Below the pieces are notes generated by a model. That model had not been told where the DNA came from, made no database searches, and saw only the letters and a list, made by a program, of their open reading frames with translations. Below, one piece after another: positions 6,730-7,675 of a stretch of DNA of 7,675 bases. The stretch lies in contig CAKZKZ010000428.1 in NCBI GenBank assembly GCA_937124495.1, forward strand, positions 1 to 7,675, written 5' to 3'. A program made the position numbers and the translations under genes. The stretch comes from an uncultured Dokdonia sp. GTDB lineage: Bacteria > Bacteroidota > Bacteroidia > Flavobacteriales > Flavobacteriaceae. Position 1 is the first letter of the stretch. Every line of letters starts with the position of its first letter.

Positions 6730-7675
6730 TTAGTTTGCAGCAGGGAATCCACCAGTAACTGCAGATGGAGGGTTAGTATCCCAGAATACTTGAACACTCT
6801 GATTTGCCTTTTGACTAATATTTGGATTAGCAACAACTTCGTTTGCTGGGTAAGGTATTGAACGAACAAAAGGACCTGGATTTGGCTCTAAGTTCGGAGG
6901 TATAGTAGTAGGGAAACCTGTTCTTCTGTAGAAGTTGTACGTTTCAGCTCCTGCACCGTATTGAGTAACCCATAATTGTTCAGCAAGAATATTCCACTGA
7001 TCATTAGTAGAACCAGCATCAAAAGCTGCTATGATTGCATCAGTAAAAGCTGTGTTATCTGCAGCTACTGGTAAAACACTTCCTGCGAATTCAGGAGTAG
7101 TAATATCACCTGTTGTTGCATCAAATACCGTTCCGTCAAGTAAATCTCCAGTAGCAAAACCAGTATCAACAGATGCAAAACTTTGAACCTTTGTGATTGA
7201 TTTTTCTAAACCACTTTGAATAAGCATAGAAGCTCCAGAAGCATTTCCATTAGCTAAAGCTACTTCAGCTCTCATAAAATCTACAAATGAAGATAGTATA
7301 AAAGGTTGAACCCCAGCTCCTCCTCCTCCAAGGCCAAGATTTACTGCGTTGTCTCCGTCAGTTAAAACAAATTCAAATACACCATCATCTTCATTAAATT
7401 CGATAGTACCATTTCTGAAAATATCTGCATCTAAACGACCAGCTGCAGGATATACACCTACGGCAGTTGATTGTAATCCATCTGGTGGTCCACCTTCAGT
7501 ATTACCATGAACACGACCCCAATAACCATTTTCTAAGAAACAGAATATATCACCAAAACCAGCATTTACATAATGCACAGGCGGCTCAAGAATAGAACAA
7601 GTTAATTGAGTAACTGCTTCTCCCGTTGGATTACAATTACAAGAAGCACCTGGCGTACATCCGCTTTGTCTAAAG
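6730..7675 (-). CDS. SusD/RagB-family nutrient-binding outer membrane lipoprotein (5' truncated)
   Basis: SusD-like proteins cap a SusC TonB-dependent channel in the outer membrane and hold the nutrient before uptake. The frame is open to the right edge, so the signal peptide and N-terminal TPR part are missing; about 314 C-terminal residues are seen, of a family usually near 500. A GTG at 7578 could be taken as a start but is internal, since coding sequence continues upstream of it. Diagnostic features are DFMRAEVALANG (a typical helix), ILAEQLWVTQYGAGAETYNFYRRTGFP and the C-terminal RSIPYPANEVVANPN followed by VFWDTNPP, all characteristic of the SusD-like_2 subgroup. Five cysteines lie close together in the upstream part (7540-7659), which is unusual. 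The stop is 27 bases before the accessory lipoprotein start, indicating one operon; the susC partner is expected beyond the right edge. The ligand cannot be told. Confidence 0.9.
   Translation of the reverse strand, partial: FRQSGCTPGASCNCNPTGEAVTQLTCSILEPPVHYVNAGFGDIFCFLENGYWGRVHGNTEGGPPDGLQSTAVGVYPAAGRLDADIFRNGTIEFNEDDGVFEFVLTDGDNAVNLGLGGGGAGVQPFILSSFVDFMRAEVALANGNASGASMLIQSGLEKSITKVQSFASVDTGFATGDLLDGTVFDATTGDITTPEFAGSVLPVAADNTAFTDAIIAAFDAGSTNDQWNILAEQLWVTQYGAGAETYNFYRRTGFPTTIPPNLEPNPGPFVRSIPYPANEVVANPNISQKANQSVQVFWDTNPPSAVTGGFPAAN

Overview
The window looks like chromosomal DNA from a marine-type member of the Bacteroidota, most likely a flavobacterium. The evidence is AT-rich sequence, start codons without a clear Shine-Dalgarno, a TAnnTTTG-type promoter element, a SusD/RagB-family lipoprotein, an FG-GAP/ASPIC surface protein, and lipoproteins whose processed N-termini are charged. 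No species can be named from the sequence alone.

Layout, left to right. (1) Bases 1-1971, plus strand: the C-terminal 656 residues of a large FG-GAP/VCBS repeat protein with an ASPIC/UnbV domain; its start lies off the left edge. (2) Bases 1974-4820: a housekeeping block. It holds rarA (minus), a rhomboid intramembrane protease (plus) and rlmB (minus). The FG-GAP gene and rarA, and the rhomboid gene and rlmB, meet tail to tail with only 2 and 1 bases between stop codons. rarA and the rhomboid gene diverge from an 86-base gap with a probable promoter. (3) Bases 4875-5660, minus strand: a lipoprotein of unknown function, upstream of rlmB on the same strand. (4) Bases 5671-5703: a strong rho-independent terminator for the right-hand operon, ending 10 bases before the lipoprotein start codon. 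(5) Bases 5728-7675, minus strand: the end of a SusCD-type nutrient uptake operon. It holds the C-terminal part of a SusD-like lipoprotein, then an accessory lipoprotein gene.

The most notable observation is in that accessory gene (5728-6702). Its frame is fully open over 324 residues except for one TGA at codon 20, which is exactly where the lipobox cysteine should be, between a normal signal peptide and an acidic DDDEE stretch. One base change from a Cys codon would account for it. It is either a fresh nonsense mutation, a sequence error, or a recoded stop; the last is least likely. A second point of interest is a perfect palindrome, CGCTTTCGCGAAAGCG, found inside two unrelated genes in two different reading frames, which suggests selection on the DNA rather than the protein.

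Functionally, the right end is a carbohydrate or other nutrient capture system at the outer membrane, with the SusC partner presumably off the right edge. The centre deals with DNA replication stress, membrane proteolysis and ribosome modification. I saw no RNA genes, CRISPR array, insertion sequence or integration site, and no gene-free stretch over 300 bases.
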